Assembly: GCA_021809565.1 (NCBI GenBank)
Contig: JAJZKG010000008.1
Location: 1-32,087, forward strand
DNA from: a bacterium
GTDB lineage: Bacteria; Patescibacteria; Dojkabacteria; JAKAPS01; JAJZLI01
Direction: 5' to 3'
Length of the DNA stretch: 32,087 bases
Below are positions 16,107-23,485 of the stretch, one piece after another. Under the pieces are notes generated by a model. It saw only the letters and a program-made list of their open reading frames with translations. It searched no databases and was not told the DNA's origin. A program made the translations under genes and the position numbers. Every line of letters begins with the position of its first letter. Within the stretch, counting starts at the first letter, position 1.

Positions 16107-17144
16107 TTAGTATCTAGATATATTATCTTTGATACTCGCATACCAATTATTTAGATCATCTATACATTCTTTATTTTTTGTTGAAATAGCTATTTCAGCT
16201 GTTTTAAAATATACTCCAAAAGGTGAGAAATTATGTGACCCAAAAAGTGCTGTACCATTATCATTCTCATCTATAAGTAGTAATTTAGCATGTACATATC
16301 TATCTTTGTTGTACATTACACTTAAGTTCTTTTTTGATAATGCAAACAATAAATGATCTATCTTGTTGGCAAATTTTTGACTGGCGAGTCTTTTGTCATA
16401 AGTAATAATACTTACGTCTACAGACCTTTTAGCAGCTTCATTTAAGGCTTTTAAAATGTCAAAATTTGGAAGAAATTGTGATATATATCTTATACTTGAT
16501 TTTGAAGATTTGATGCTTTCTAAAGCTTTTTTATATATTATGGAGTTTCCAAATGTACCAACATCTACAAGTAAAGAAGAATCAGCTGATATTGGTATTT
16601 CGCTGTTGTTATATAAAGTATGATTGTTAGTAAATATTTTAAGTATTGTATCCTTTAACATAAGGTTATTACTCTCAGCCATAAAATCCACATTCTTGAA
16701 AGACCTTTGAGATATATTCATTCCTCCGATAAATACACAATCATCAATGAGGATAAATTTCATATGATTCCTTCCTATGTAGGGTATATATTCACTAATT
16801 TTGTATTTAGGTTTATTTATATAGATAATTTGTATATCTGCATCTAAAAGTTTTTGAATGTAAGTATTATTTTCTTTTTTTATACTTTCTATAGTATTTT
16901 TCCTAGATCTTAAAAGTAGAGGATATTTGTTCATATGGGATGAAGTATACATCCTAGAGTACCAATCTATATTAATCCTAACATCCACTCCTTTCTTTTT
17001 GGCATTTATAAGCTCATCAATAATGGATGATATATCTTCAGTAAACTCTATGGCCATAGCTTGGATATATATTCTAGATTGGGCTTTTTTAATTTTAGCA
17101 ATTAATGCTTGTTTGTATGTATCAGATTTTACGATTTTAAACAT
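16107..17144 (-). CDS. Phospholipase D-like (cardiolipin synthase type) protein
   Basis: The 345-residue product has two HKD motifs: NHMKFILIDD with H127, K129, D134 followed by IGGMNISQRSF, and VHAKLLLID with H285, K287, D292 followed by FGSHNFSPFG. Two motifs in one chain form one active site, as in cardiolipin or phosphatidylserine synthases and some nucleases. No N-terminal membrane helices are seen, unlike typical Cls, so either a peripheral phospholipid enzyme or another PLD-superfamily phosphodiesterase is possible. Minus-strand TACAAT at 17154-17159 lies nine bases before the ATG, which gives a leader of about two bases. Confidence 0.85.
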   Translation of the reverse strand: MFKIVKSDTYKQALIAKIKKAQSRIYIQAMAIEFTEDISSIIDELINAKKKGVDVRINIDWYSRMYTSSHMNKYPLLLRSRKNTIESIKKENNTYIQKLLDADIQIIYINKPKYKISEYIPYIGRNHMKFILIDDCVFIGGMNISQRSFKNVDFMAESNNLMLKDTILKIFTNNHTLYNNSEIPISADSSLLVDVGTFGNSIIYKKALESIKSSKSSIRYISQFLPNFDILKALNEAAKRSVDVSIITYDKRLASQKFANKIDHLLFALSKKNLSVMYNKDRYVHAKLLLIDENDNGTALFGSHNFSPFGVYFKTAEIAISTKNKECIDDLNNWYASIKDNISRY

Positions 17145-17207
17145 ATATATTTGATTGTAGTATCCATTCTACAAATACTTTTTTAAAATAGCAATAGACC
17201 AGTAATT

Positions 17208-20036
17208 TTAGATCATACGTATAATTAATTTCCTTACCTCTTCTATCATGATAAGGAGGAATATGACGAAAATATAGTAAAAAATTATATCCGTTTTTAG
17301 TGGGTAAGTATGCAGTATTGCGTTAAAAAAAGGTAAGAATATGAATAGAGATTGGAATAGTATTATAGTAAAAATTCCTATAAATATTTTTGAGTAACTT
17401 AATAATTTAAATGAAAATATAGAATATTTATATGATCTTGACGAAAGGAAATTTCCAATTTGAGCAAAAACTAATGTTGAGTATGCAGCGGTTGTTGCCA
17501 TGAAATAATTATTGTATGAGTGATATACAATATAGAAAATTATTACTGCAAGTATAGCGATGATAGTTCCGTTCATCAACACTGGCACTAATGTTTCTTT
17601 ATCAAATAAATGGTTTTTCTTATTTCTTGGAGGCCTGTCCATTATATCTGGATCAGGGAGATCAGATGATAGAATTAATGAAGGTATAATGTTAACAATT
17701 AAATCTATTGTTAGTATTTGAAGAACGTACATAACTGGAGGAAATAAAAACAATGATCCAATAAATATTGTCATCATTTCTGCTATATCAATTGTTACAA
17801 CAAATCGTATAAATTTTTTTATGTTGTCATATATTTGTCTTCCTTCAGATATAGCATATACAACTGACGAGAAACTATCATCAAGAAGTATCAAGTCAGC
17901 ACTTTCTTTAGCTGCATCTGTGCCAGTTATGCCCATTGCAACTCCTATATCTGCGGCTTTCAGTGCAGGAGCATCATTAACCCCATCTCCTGTGACTGCA
18001 ACTATATTCCCCTGATTCTGTAAAATTTTCACAATATTTAATTTCCCTATCGGCGTTGTTCTTGCAAATATAACATTTCCTTCTTTTAGTATATTTTCTA
18101 AATCTTGATGTGGCATATTTTTCATTTGAGTACCAGTTATGATGGTTGTATATGAATCTGCAATATTAATCATTTTTCCTATTGAAAGGGCAGTTTCAGG
18201 AGAGTCCCCAGTACACATTATTACTTTGATTCCAGCATTTTTCGCATCAAGTATGGCTTTATATACATCTTCTCTTGGTGGATCTTGTATGCCTGTGATG
18301 CCTATAAAAGTAAGATCATTCTCTATATCTTTTGGATCTAAATTTTCTATATCCCCAGTAATCTCTTTATAGGCAAATGCTATAACACGTAGAGTATTTT
18401 TTGAAAAATCCTTTTCTTTTGAAAAAAGCTCTTTTTTTAATTTTGGATTTAAAGCTATTTTTTTATCTAAGAATACAGTGTCTTTTGATATTTTCAATAC
18501 ATTTTCCATCGCTCCTTTTGTAAATACATAATTTTTATCTTCATATTTCACAATAACCGACATCATTTTTCTACGTGCATCAAAAGGAACCTCTTTGACT
18601 CTTATATATTGTTTCTTTAAATTAGTGAAATTTTTATCTATTTTTCCTGAAAAAGATAAAAGTGCTCCCTCAAGTGGATCTCCAACTACTGTATATTTAT
18701 TTTTTGAGTGATCATAATTAATTTCTGAATTGTTACATAAAGTTGAGGATTTTAATAATAAGCTTAGTATATTGCTACTTTTCTTATTAGATAAATCTAT
18801 TTTAATTTCTCCATCATATGAATATCCTACACCTGTAACATCTGCAAAATCTTGATTTTTGAATTCTTTGTTCTTATTAAGTAAGTTAATTCCAAAAAAG
18901 AATATTTTTTTTACTGTCATCTCGTTTTTTGTTAATGTGCCAGTTTTATCTGTTACAATCACATTACATGATCCTAGGGTTTCTGTAGAAGTTAATTTTT
19001 TTACGACGACATTCTTTTTTGCTAGTTTTTTGACTGCAAAAGCTAATGCTGCAGTAACTGTAGATGGTAGTCCTTCAGGTACAACACCAACAGCAAGTCC
19101 TAATGCTAGTATAAGGGTCGCATCAAAAGAGTTTTTGGCATAAAAGAAATTTATTGAGAATGCAATTATTGCAACGATAAGAGCTATAATTATAAGGTAT
19201 TCACCAGCTAGGAATAATTCTTTCTGTAAAGGTGATTTATCTTTTTTTGTAATTTGAGCTGATTGTGCAATTTTACCAAACTCTGTATTCATACCAGTCC
19301 CAACAACAACAGCCTTTCCAGACCCAGATGATACACTGGTACCCATAAAAACAAGATTTGTAACATCAAATATGGAGAGTATCTTCTTATCATGCTCATC
19401 AACAGTTTTTGCTCTTGGTGCATTTTCTCCTGTTATTGAAGCTTCTTGACATTCAAGATAATTAGCTTCTATTAATCTACAATCAGCTGGTATATCTGTT
19501 CCTGCTTGTAATATAATAATATCTCCGGGAACAAGATCTATAGAATCTATAGTTTGTAATTTTGAATCTCTTATAACTTCTATTTTTTTAGGTATCATAT
19601 TGGCCAATGCCTCCATAGTTTTTTCTGCTCTATACTCCTGTATAAACCCTGCTGTAGCATTAAATAGAATCAGTAAGAATAATATGTCTCCTATTATTGG
19701 TTGGCCCGTTAGATATCCAGCAACCATTGCTATAAAAAGAAGTAATGCTAGGAAATCTTTAAATTGAGAGAAAAATATTTTAAATATATTAAAATTAGAT
19801 TTTTCTTGTAGTTTATTTTGTCCATGAACTTCAATTAATTTTTCTGCATCAACACTTGTAAGACCTTTATCTTTATCAGTTCTTAAAATTTTAATAACCT
19901 GATCTGTAGTTAAAGCGTATATAAATGTTTCCTCATCTAGTGTTTTTTGAAAAATAGATGGATACAACGATGTTTCGTAAAAATGCTTACTTTGAAAATT
20001 ATTGAAACCATCTCTATTGGATTTAGGTACCTTCAT
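17208..20036 (-). CDS. P2-type cation-transporting ATPase
   Basis: The 942-residue product has the whole P-type ATPase plan: N-terminal cation ATPase domain (from about residue 37), actuator loop with ITGEN (201-205; family TGES), TM4 with VVPEGLP (E321), phosphorylation site DKTGTLT (D363), nucleotide domain with KGAMEN, hinge GDGVNDAPALKAADIGVAMG, and about ten membrane helices. It exports or exchanges cations using ATP. In TM6 the segment reads DLIVNIIPS where Na/K or H/K pumps have DLGTDxxPS and SERCA NLVTDGLPA, so the second acidic ligand is N. TM5 keeps an E (DIAEMM). Ion specificity is therefore uncertain. A TTGCAC-17-TAATAT promoter begins transcription at the ATG. Confidence 0.93.
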   Translation of the reverse strand: MKVPKSNRDGFNNFQSKHFYETSLYPSIFQKTLDEETFIYALTTDQVIKILRTDKDKGLTSVDAEKLIEVHGQNKLQEKSNFNIFKIFFSQFKDFLALLLFIAMVAGYLTGQPIIGDILFLLILFNATAGFIQEYRAEKTMEALANMIPKKIEVIRDSKLQTIDSIDLVPGDIIILQAGTDIPADCRLIEANYLECQEASITGENAPRAKTVDEHDKKILSIFDVTNLVFMGTSVSSGSGKAVVVGTGMNTEFGKIAQSAQITKKDKSPLQKELFLAGEYLIIIALIVAIIAFSINFFYAKNSFDATLILALGLAVGVVPEGLPSTVTAALAFAVKKLAKKNVVVKKLTSTETLGSCNVIVTDKTGTLTKNEMTVKKIFFFGINLLNKNKEFKNQDFADVTGVGYSYDGEIKIDLSNKKSSNILSLLLKSSTLCNNSEINYDHSKNKYTVVGDPLEGALLSFSGKIDKNFTNLKKQYIRVKEVPFDARRKMMSVIVKYEDKNYVFTKGAMENVLKISKDTVFLDKKIALNPKLKKELFSKEKDFSKNTLRVIAFAYKEITGDIENLDPKDIENDLTFIGITGIQDPPREDVYKAILDAKNAGIKVIMCTGDSPETALSIGKMINIADSYTTIITGTQMKNMPHQDLENILKEGNVIFARTTPIGKLNIVKILQNQGNIVAVTGDGVNDAPALKAADIGVAMGITGTDAAKESADLILLDDSFSSVVYAISEGRQIYDNIKKFIRFVVTIDIAEMMTIFIGSLFLFPPVMYVLQILTIDLIVNIIPSLILSSDLPDPDIMDRPPRNKKNHLFDKETLVPVLMNGTIIAILAVIIFYIVYHSYNNYFMATTAAYSTLVFAQIGNFLSSRSYKYSIFSFKLLSYSKIFIGIFTIILFQSLFIFLPFFNAILHTYPLKTDIIFYYIFVIFLLIMIEEVRKLIIRMI

Positions 20037-20042
20037 ATTTTT

Positions 20043-20071
20043 ATATTAGAACTAAATTACGAATAGTGCAA
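20043..20071 (-). promoter_or_regulatory. Promoter of the P-type ATPase gene, leaderless layout
   Basis: Minus strand TTGCAC (20066-20071), 17 bp, TAATAT (20043-20048). Expected start is 20036, the A of the ATG. Confidence 0.65.
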
Positions 20072-20083
20072 AATATCTCTAGA

Positions 20084-20112
20084 TTGAATTAGATAGTAAT
20101 AAATAGTAATAT
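20084..20112 (+). promoter_or_regulatory. Divergent promoter of the PH-like membrane protein gene
   Basis: TTGAAT (20084-20089), 17 bp, TAATAT (20107-20112). Expected start 20119, one base before the ATG. Its -35 box is only 12 bases from the -35 box of the opposing ATPase promoter. Confidence 0.65.
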
Positions 20113-20119
20113 TAGTTCA

Positions 20120-20701
20120 ATGGAGGATAAAAAAGTAGAAAAAATTCAAGATTTAGAGAAACAATTGCAATCTTTGAAAGATGATATAAATAAAGGAGAA
20201 GATAAGAAAGATTTTGATAAAAAACCAAGAGAGATATTGTACACTTGGAAATCACCAGCAAGAGTATATGTTAATTGGGACAAACAAAAATTGTATACTG
20301 TTTTCCTGTGGCTTCTTGTTATTATAGTGTTACTTTTATTTATAAAAGAATATCTTACTATTGTAGTTGTTGTAGCCTTGGGGTTTGTTATGTATGTGAT
20401 GGTTAGAATTCCTCCAAATATTATTGAACATACTATTACTAATAAAGAAATTATGTGGTTTGATAAAGATTACCAATATAAAGATTTAGTAAATTTTTGG
20501 TTTTCAAGTAGGGGAGAACAGACTATATTAAATATTGATACCAATTATAAAATTCCCGCAAGGTTAGTTCTTATAGTGGATACAGAGTCAAAGGATAAAA
20601 TAAAAGAAATATTGTCAGAGTATCTGCCATATAAGGAATTTAAGAATAGACAATCTAGGTTTTCAAAGATGATTGATGGCACATATATACCTATTCAATA
20701 G
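20120..20701 (+). CDS. Membrane protein with N-terminal coil, two TM helices and a PH-like C-terminal domain
   Basis: The 193-residue product has a charged helical start (residues 1-40, KIQDLEKQLQSLKDDINKGE), a short YTWKSPARVYVNWDKQ segment, two close membrane helices (about 60-79 and 82-95), then a cytoplasmic domain with alternating strands: IIEHTITNKEIMWFDKDYQY, KDLVNFWFSSRGEQTILNID, KIPARLVLIVD, ending in a helix IKEILSEYLPYKEF. This resembles bacterial PH-like domains behind a TM hairpin, a type I recall from many CPR genomes. Function unknown. It reads directly toward tRNA-Arg 31 bases downstream, so co-transcription is possible. Confidence 0.7.
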   Translation: MEDKKVEKIQDLEKQLQSLKDDINKGEDKKDFDKKPREILYTWKSPARVYVNWDKQKLYTVFLWLLVIIVLLLFIKEYLTIVVVVALGFVMYVMVRIPPNIIEHTITNKEIMWFDKDYQYKDLVNFWFSSRGEQTILNIDTNYKIPARLVLIVDTESKDKIKEILSEYLPYKEFKNRQSRFSKMIDGTYIPIQ

Positions 20702-20732
20702 TCAAAAATCTAGATTTCTGAATACAGGAAGG

Positions 20733-20806
20733 GCTTCTGTAGCTTAATCGGATAAAGCCCTAGATTGCGGATCTAGAGATTGCAGGTTCGAATCCTACCA
20801 GAAGCG
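20733..20806 (+). tRNA. tRNA-Arg(GCG)
   Basis: Acceptor GCTTCTG/CAGAAGC, discriminator G, no encoded CCA. Anticodon stem CTAGA/TCTAG with loop TTGCGGA gives anticodon GCG, reading CGC (and possibly CGU). Most bacteria use ACG, edited to inosine, for this box. The T stem GCAGG/CCTAC contains one C-A mismatch around the intact loop TTCGAAT. Confidence 0.88.
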
Positions 20807-20826
20807 AAAATTAGTAAAGTCATTGG

Positions 20827-20915
20827 GGAGAGGTGCTGGAGTGGTTTATCAGGCTGTTCTCGAAAAACAGCATTCTACAAAAATAGAATCGTGAGTTCGA
20901 ATCTTACCCTCTCCG
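20827..20915 (+). tRNA. tRNA-Ser(CGA)
   Basis: Acceptor GGAGAGG/CCTCTCC, discriminator G, no encoded CCA. Anticodon loop CTCGAAA gives CGA, reading UCG. The long variable arm (ATTCTA/TAGAAT) and T-loop TTCGAAT are intact. It lies 20 bases after tRNA-Arg, so the two are probably processed from one transcript. Confidence 0.94.
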
Positions 20916-20967
20916 ATGGATGTGAAGATCTAATACAAAAATTGATAAGCCAAGAAATAACCTTGAT

Positions 20968-20985
20968 AAATGGATTCATTTTTTT
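20968..20985 (+). terminator. Weak intrinsic terminator after tRNA-Ser(CGA)
   Basis: Stem AAATG/CATTT (20968-20972, 20977-20981) with loop GATT, followed by a run of T. The stem has only five pairs, mostly A-T, so this is tentative. It sits between the tRNA genes and the convergent brnA end. Confidence 0.3.
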
Positions 20986-20997
20986 AGTTTAAAGCTT

Positions 20998-21258
20998 TTA
21001 TCCCATTTTCTCTTTTATTTTTTCAGATAAATATATCTTTATCAAGGATTGATATGGCACATCTTGTTTATGTGCGAGCAATTTTAAAGAATTTAATAAT
21101 GATTCTGTGACTCTTATGGTAATAGTTTTTGTTGATGGCTTTAAATTTGTAAAATCACCCTTCACCTCTGCCATTGATCCAACATAATCAGTTGTGTCAT
21201 GAGTACTCCAGAAATCTCTTTCCTCATCTTCATTTTTGAATTTTGGTATTTGTTTCAT
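20998..21258 (-). CDS. brnA: BrnA-type CopG antitoxin
   Basis: BrnA antitoxins bind the BrnT RNase toxin and repress the operon through a ribbon-helix-helix. The 86-residue product begins KQIPKFKNEDEERDFWSTHD, the typical BrnA toxin-binding start, followed by the RHH TITIRVTESLLNSLKLLAHKQDVPYQSLIKIYLSEKI. Its ATG overlaps the brnT stop by four bases (ATGA), and a strong AGGAGGTG (21263-21270) inside the end of brnT serves as its ribosome binding site. Toxin first, antitoxin second is the normal brn order. Confidence 0.88.
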   Translation of the reverse strand: MKQIPKFKNEDEERDFWSTHDTTDYVGSMAEVKGDFTNLKPSTKTITIRVTESLLNSLKLLAHKQDVPYQSLIKIYLSEKIKEKMG

Positions 21259-21590
21259 AATTCACCTCCTTTTGGATATAGATCATTTGTTTTATTTATA
21301 TAATATGTTTTTTCTTTTTTACTCTGATCTCTAGCAGATATTACTCTTATCTTGTTCTCTCTAACCGTAAATATAATTGTTAAAAATCTTTTTTTATCAG
21401 TATATCCATATATGAAGAACCTATTTTCATATATAGAATGTTTTTGATTATATAAAACTATATATGGCTTATTAAAAAACACTTCCTCACATTCTTTTTT
21501 AATAACATTGTGCTTATCTTTATTTTTATGTACATTACCATCATCCCAATCAAATGCACTAAATTTAGATATATCAATAGTACCTTTCAT
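21255..21590 (-). CDS. brnT: BrnT-type RNase toxin
   Basis: BrnT toxins are small RelE-fold RNases that block translation when freed from BrnA. The 111-residue product has the family pattern FDWDDGNVHKNKDKHNV, then ECEEVFFN, a YENRFFIYGYTDKKRFLTIIFTVRENKIRVISAR segment and KEKTYY. Start choice: a TTG at 21626 is open in frame, but it is the -35 box of a TTGACA-17-TACCAT promoter, so ATG 21590 (MKGTIDISKF) is used, one base from the predicted start of transcription. Confidence 0.88.
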   Translation of the reverse strand: MKGTIDISKFSAFDWDDGNVHKNKDKHNVIKKECEEVFFNKPYIVLYNQKHSIYENRFFIYGYTDKKRFLTIIFTVRENKIRVISARDQSKKEKTYYINKTNDLYPKGGEL

Positions 21591-21597
21591 GTATTTG

Positions 21598-21626
21598 ATG
21601 GTACAATACTTGATAATATTTGTCAA
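21598..21626 (-). promoter_or_regulatory. Promoter of brnTA
   Basis: Minus strand consensus TTGACA (21621-21626), 17 bp, TACCAT (21598-21603). Expected start 21591, one base before the brnT ATG. BrnA would be expected to bind at or near it. Confidence 0.75.
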
Positions 21627-21683
21627 GGTTTACCAATATTAATGATATAGGACTTTGAAGGAATTAGTATATAAATATATTAT

Positions 21684-21757
21684 ATGTAACAAAAGATTAC
21701 ATCTTATAGACAGCTATCAGCCTTGTGATCCAACCCGAAAATAGTTCGAAATAAGGC
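21684..21757. other. Intergenic region with small hairpins between the two toxin-antitoxin pairs
   Basis: The 210 bases between brnT and vapC hold no gene. Seen here: arms atgtaa/ttacat (21684-21702) with a seven-base loop; an outer stem gcctt/aaggc (21720-21757) enclosing cgaa/ttcg; and ctaca/tgtag (21820-21835) just after the vapC stop. The central part has more G and C than its surroundings. On the minus strand it lies downstream of vapC and could end that transcript, but no T-run follows. Confidence 0.3.
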
Positions 21758-21836
21758 GCATTACCTCCGATTAGTAACATTAAAGTTAATTATCACCATC
21801 AATAAGTAGCTACAATTACCTACACCATTATGTAGT

Positions 21837-22247
21837 TTAGCCTTGGAAAATTTTCAAATTGGAATATGTTGAGAGTAAACTCTTGTCAAATGAGTATATT
21901 TCCATATTATTATCTATGGAAGTATTTGCGATGTATGCATCAGGAAAACTTATATTGTTTTTCTCTGAAAAATCTTTTAATGATTTTAAAACTATACCTT
22001 TTTCTTCTACTATAACATTGCTGTTAGATATAAGATTACTAAGTTGTTCTGTAATATCTGATTTATTAATTTTATAAATTTTGTATAAAACCCAAATAAC
22101 TTCAGATATTATAAGTGGGGAAATATAGATTTGTACTTTATCTTCGGAAACTTTTCTAAATAGTGCACTGCTTTTTTCAAATTGACTATTATGATCCCTT
22201 ACTAGAAACCTTAATATGATGTTTGCATCAACAATGATTACTTTCAT
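21837..22247 (-). CDS. VapC-like PIN-domain RNase toxin
   Basis: PIN toxins cleave RNA, often tRNA or rRNA, using magnesium held by four acidic residues. The 136-residue product has D7 (VDANIILRFL), E49 (ISEVIWVL), D103 (FPDAYIA) and D121 (YSFDKSL), the full set. Its ATG overlaps the stop of the AbrB-type antitoxin gene by four bases (ATGA), so antitoxin is made first and the two are coupled. This is an AbrB-VapC type II toxin-antitoxin pair. Confidence 0.9.
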   Translation of the reverse strand: MKVIIVDANIILRFLVRDHNSQFEKSSALFRKVSEDKVQIYISPLIISEVIWVLYKIYKINKSDITEQLSNLISNSNVIVEEKGIVLKSLKDFSEKNNISFPDAYIANTSIDNNMEIYSFDKSLLSTYSNLKIFQG

Positions 22248-22504
22248 CCCAGCTTCTTTTTAACAAAATCTTTTGCATAATCTTCAAATAATTGATCTTC
22301 TATTCTTTTATAATCTTTTACGGTCACATCACTTTTTAAAGATCCACCTAAATCCATAATAGAACCTTTAATAGGTATAACTCTAAGTTCTCTTCCATCT
22401 ACTGTGATTAAAACTTTGTCTTTAATTTTTATACCTAAAAGATCACGTATCTTTTTTGATACTGTTATTTGACCATTTGTATTAACTTGAGATAATCCTA
22501 ACAT
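22244..22504 (-). CDS. AbrB/SpoVT-type antitoxin (VapB-like)
   Basis: The 86-residue product has an N-terminal swapped-hairpin DNA-binding domain, VNTNGQITVSKKIRDLLGIKIKDKVLITVDG (residues 7-37), as in AbrB-type antitoxins, and a helical tail KDYKRIEDQLFEDYAKDFVKKKLG expected to wrap the PIN toxin. It neutralises VapC and should repress its own promoter. Minus-strand TATAAT at 22512-22517 predicts a start one base before the ATG, and three related A/T repeats just upstream (22535-22588) look like operator sites. Confidence 0.88.
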   Translation of the reverse strand: MLGLSQVNTNGQITVSKKIRDLLGIKIKDKVLITVDGRELRVIPIKGSIMDLGGSLKSDVTVKDYKRIEDQLFEDYAKDFVKKKLG

Positions 22505-22511
22505 GACATAT

Positions 22512-22517
22512 ATTATA
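22512..22517 (-). promoter_or_regulatory. -10 hexamer of vapBC, leaderless layout
   Basis: Minus-strand TATAAT; expected start 22505, one base before the ATG. A TTGTTT at 22534-22539 is a possible -35 box with a 16-bp spacer. Confidence 0.6.
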
Positions 22518-22534
22518 TCATATTATTAAAATAA

Positions 22535-22588
22535 AACAATATTAATAAAAAAACAAATATTAATAAAATAGTAAAACAATATTTATTG
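22535..22588. promoter_or_regulatory. Three operator-like repeats upstream of vapBC
   Basis: Related units aacaatattaataaaa (22535-22550), acaaatattaataaaa (22553-22568) and aacaatatttattg (22575-22588) lie in a row across and behind the -35 region. Repeats at this position are typical binding sites for the antitoxin. Low complexity of the A/T sequence weakens the call. Confidence 0.4.
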
Positions 22589-22727
22589 TACTTGAGATCT
22601 TCAAATGTGATTATTATTATGGAAGGATAACTTATACCTATCACAGGTTGTAAAAGGGAAAAAAAGTATGTGTAGGGATTAAACAAATAGTCTTCTAGTA
22701 TTCTAAAAATGTTAGGAAGTAGCTTTA

Positions 22728-23408
22728 TTATTTGATATTTTTACCAATTTTATTATAAAACAATAAATATATTGTTGTAGATATAAATACAATGAATATA
22801 CTTGCTGCAACGTCTAAAGGATGATGTGCTGCTACAAATATTCTTGCAATACAAACTAAAATCGTAAGGATTAACAATATTAATCCAGCCTTTCTAGAAT
22901 ATAAATACATGGTAGCAGTTATTGCAGTAGTTAAAAGTGCATGATCTGAAGGAAATCCGTTTCCAGTAGATACTGGGACTAATGGTTTTAATCCATATTC
23001 CATATAAGGTCTAAGGTCAAAATAAAAATGCATAACTATCCTTGATATAATAAAAGCTAGTATGCCTATAAAAAGGAATGAAAAACCAATGGTAAAGATT
23101 TTATTTTTTTCATTCATTAAAGTCCAGAAAAATGCGATTATACAAATAACTGCAAAAAGCAAAAATGCAGAAAATTCCATAATGGGGTTTAAAAATAGAT
23201 AATGATGAATGGATATATTAAATATAAGGAAGAATAAGCTTTTATTTATACTAGGGTTTAGTGATATTAAAAAAATTATTATACCAAATATAAAAAAGTA
23301 TAATATCGGATTATTTAATTTAAAGATAGTTTCTGGTTCATTCTTGAGAAACTCTTTTGGTGTTAAACTCTTTTTCAATTTTTTAAAATCTAGATTTTTC
23401 TCACTCAT
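22728..23408 (-). CDS. PAP2-family membrane phosphatase (BcrC/undecaprenyl-diphosphatase type)
   Basis: The 226-residue product has about six membrane helices and the three PAP2 signatures: MHFYFDLRPY, NGFPSDHALL and RIFVAAHHPLDVAAS. The FPSDHA form of the central motif is the one found in BcrC-like enzymes that recycle the cell wall carrier lipid undecaprenyl diphosphate; other lipid phosphatases are possible. Active-site histidines are both present. Promoter TTGAAA-17-TAACAT begins transcription one base before the ATG. It faces the YgjP-like gene across a 77-base divergent region. Confidence 0.85.
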   Translation of the reverse strand: MSEKNLDFKKLKKSLTPKEFLKNEPETIFKLNNPILYFFIFGIIIFLISLNPSINKSLFFLIFNISIHHYLFLNPIMEFSAFLLFAVICIIAFFWTLMNEKNKIFTIGFSFLFIGILAFIISRIVMHFYFDLRPYMEYGLKPLVPVSTGNGFPSDHALLTTAITATMYLYSRKAGLILLILTILVCIARIFVAAHHPLDVAASIFIVFISTTIYLLFYNKIGKNIK

Positions 23409-23415
23409 AGTTATT

Positions 23416-23444
23416 ATGTTACCAAAAAATCATTATGTTTTCAA
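23416..23444 (-). promoter_or_regulatory. Promoter of the PAP2 gene, leaderless layout
   Basis: Minus strand TTGAAA (23439-23444), 17 bp, TAACAT (23416-23421). Expected start 23409, one base before the ATG. Confidence 0.6.
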
Positions 23445-23472
23445 AATATATTAATTATAGATATTTTTTTGT

Positions 23473-23478
23473 TAATAT
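23473..23478 (+). promoter_or_regulatory. -10 hexamer of the YgjP-like gene
   Basis: TAATAT with expected start 23485, one base before the ATG at 23486. No good -35 box. Confidence 0.45.
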
Positions 23479-23485
23479 ATAGTTT

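Noticed and set aside
20780..20992. Short plus-strand frame across the tRNA-Arg and tRNA-Ser genes
   Set aside because: It reads through two well-formed tRNA genes and has no coding features.
21720..21757. Minus-strand string GGTTGGATCAC, resembling the end of 16S rRNA
   Set aside because: The anti-SD CCTCC does not follow and no other 16S sequence is near; a chance match of about ten bases.
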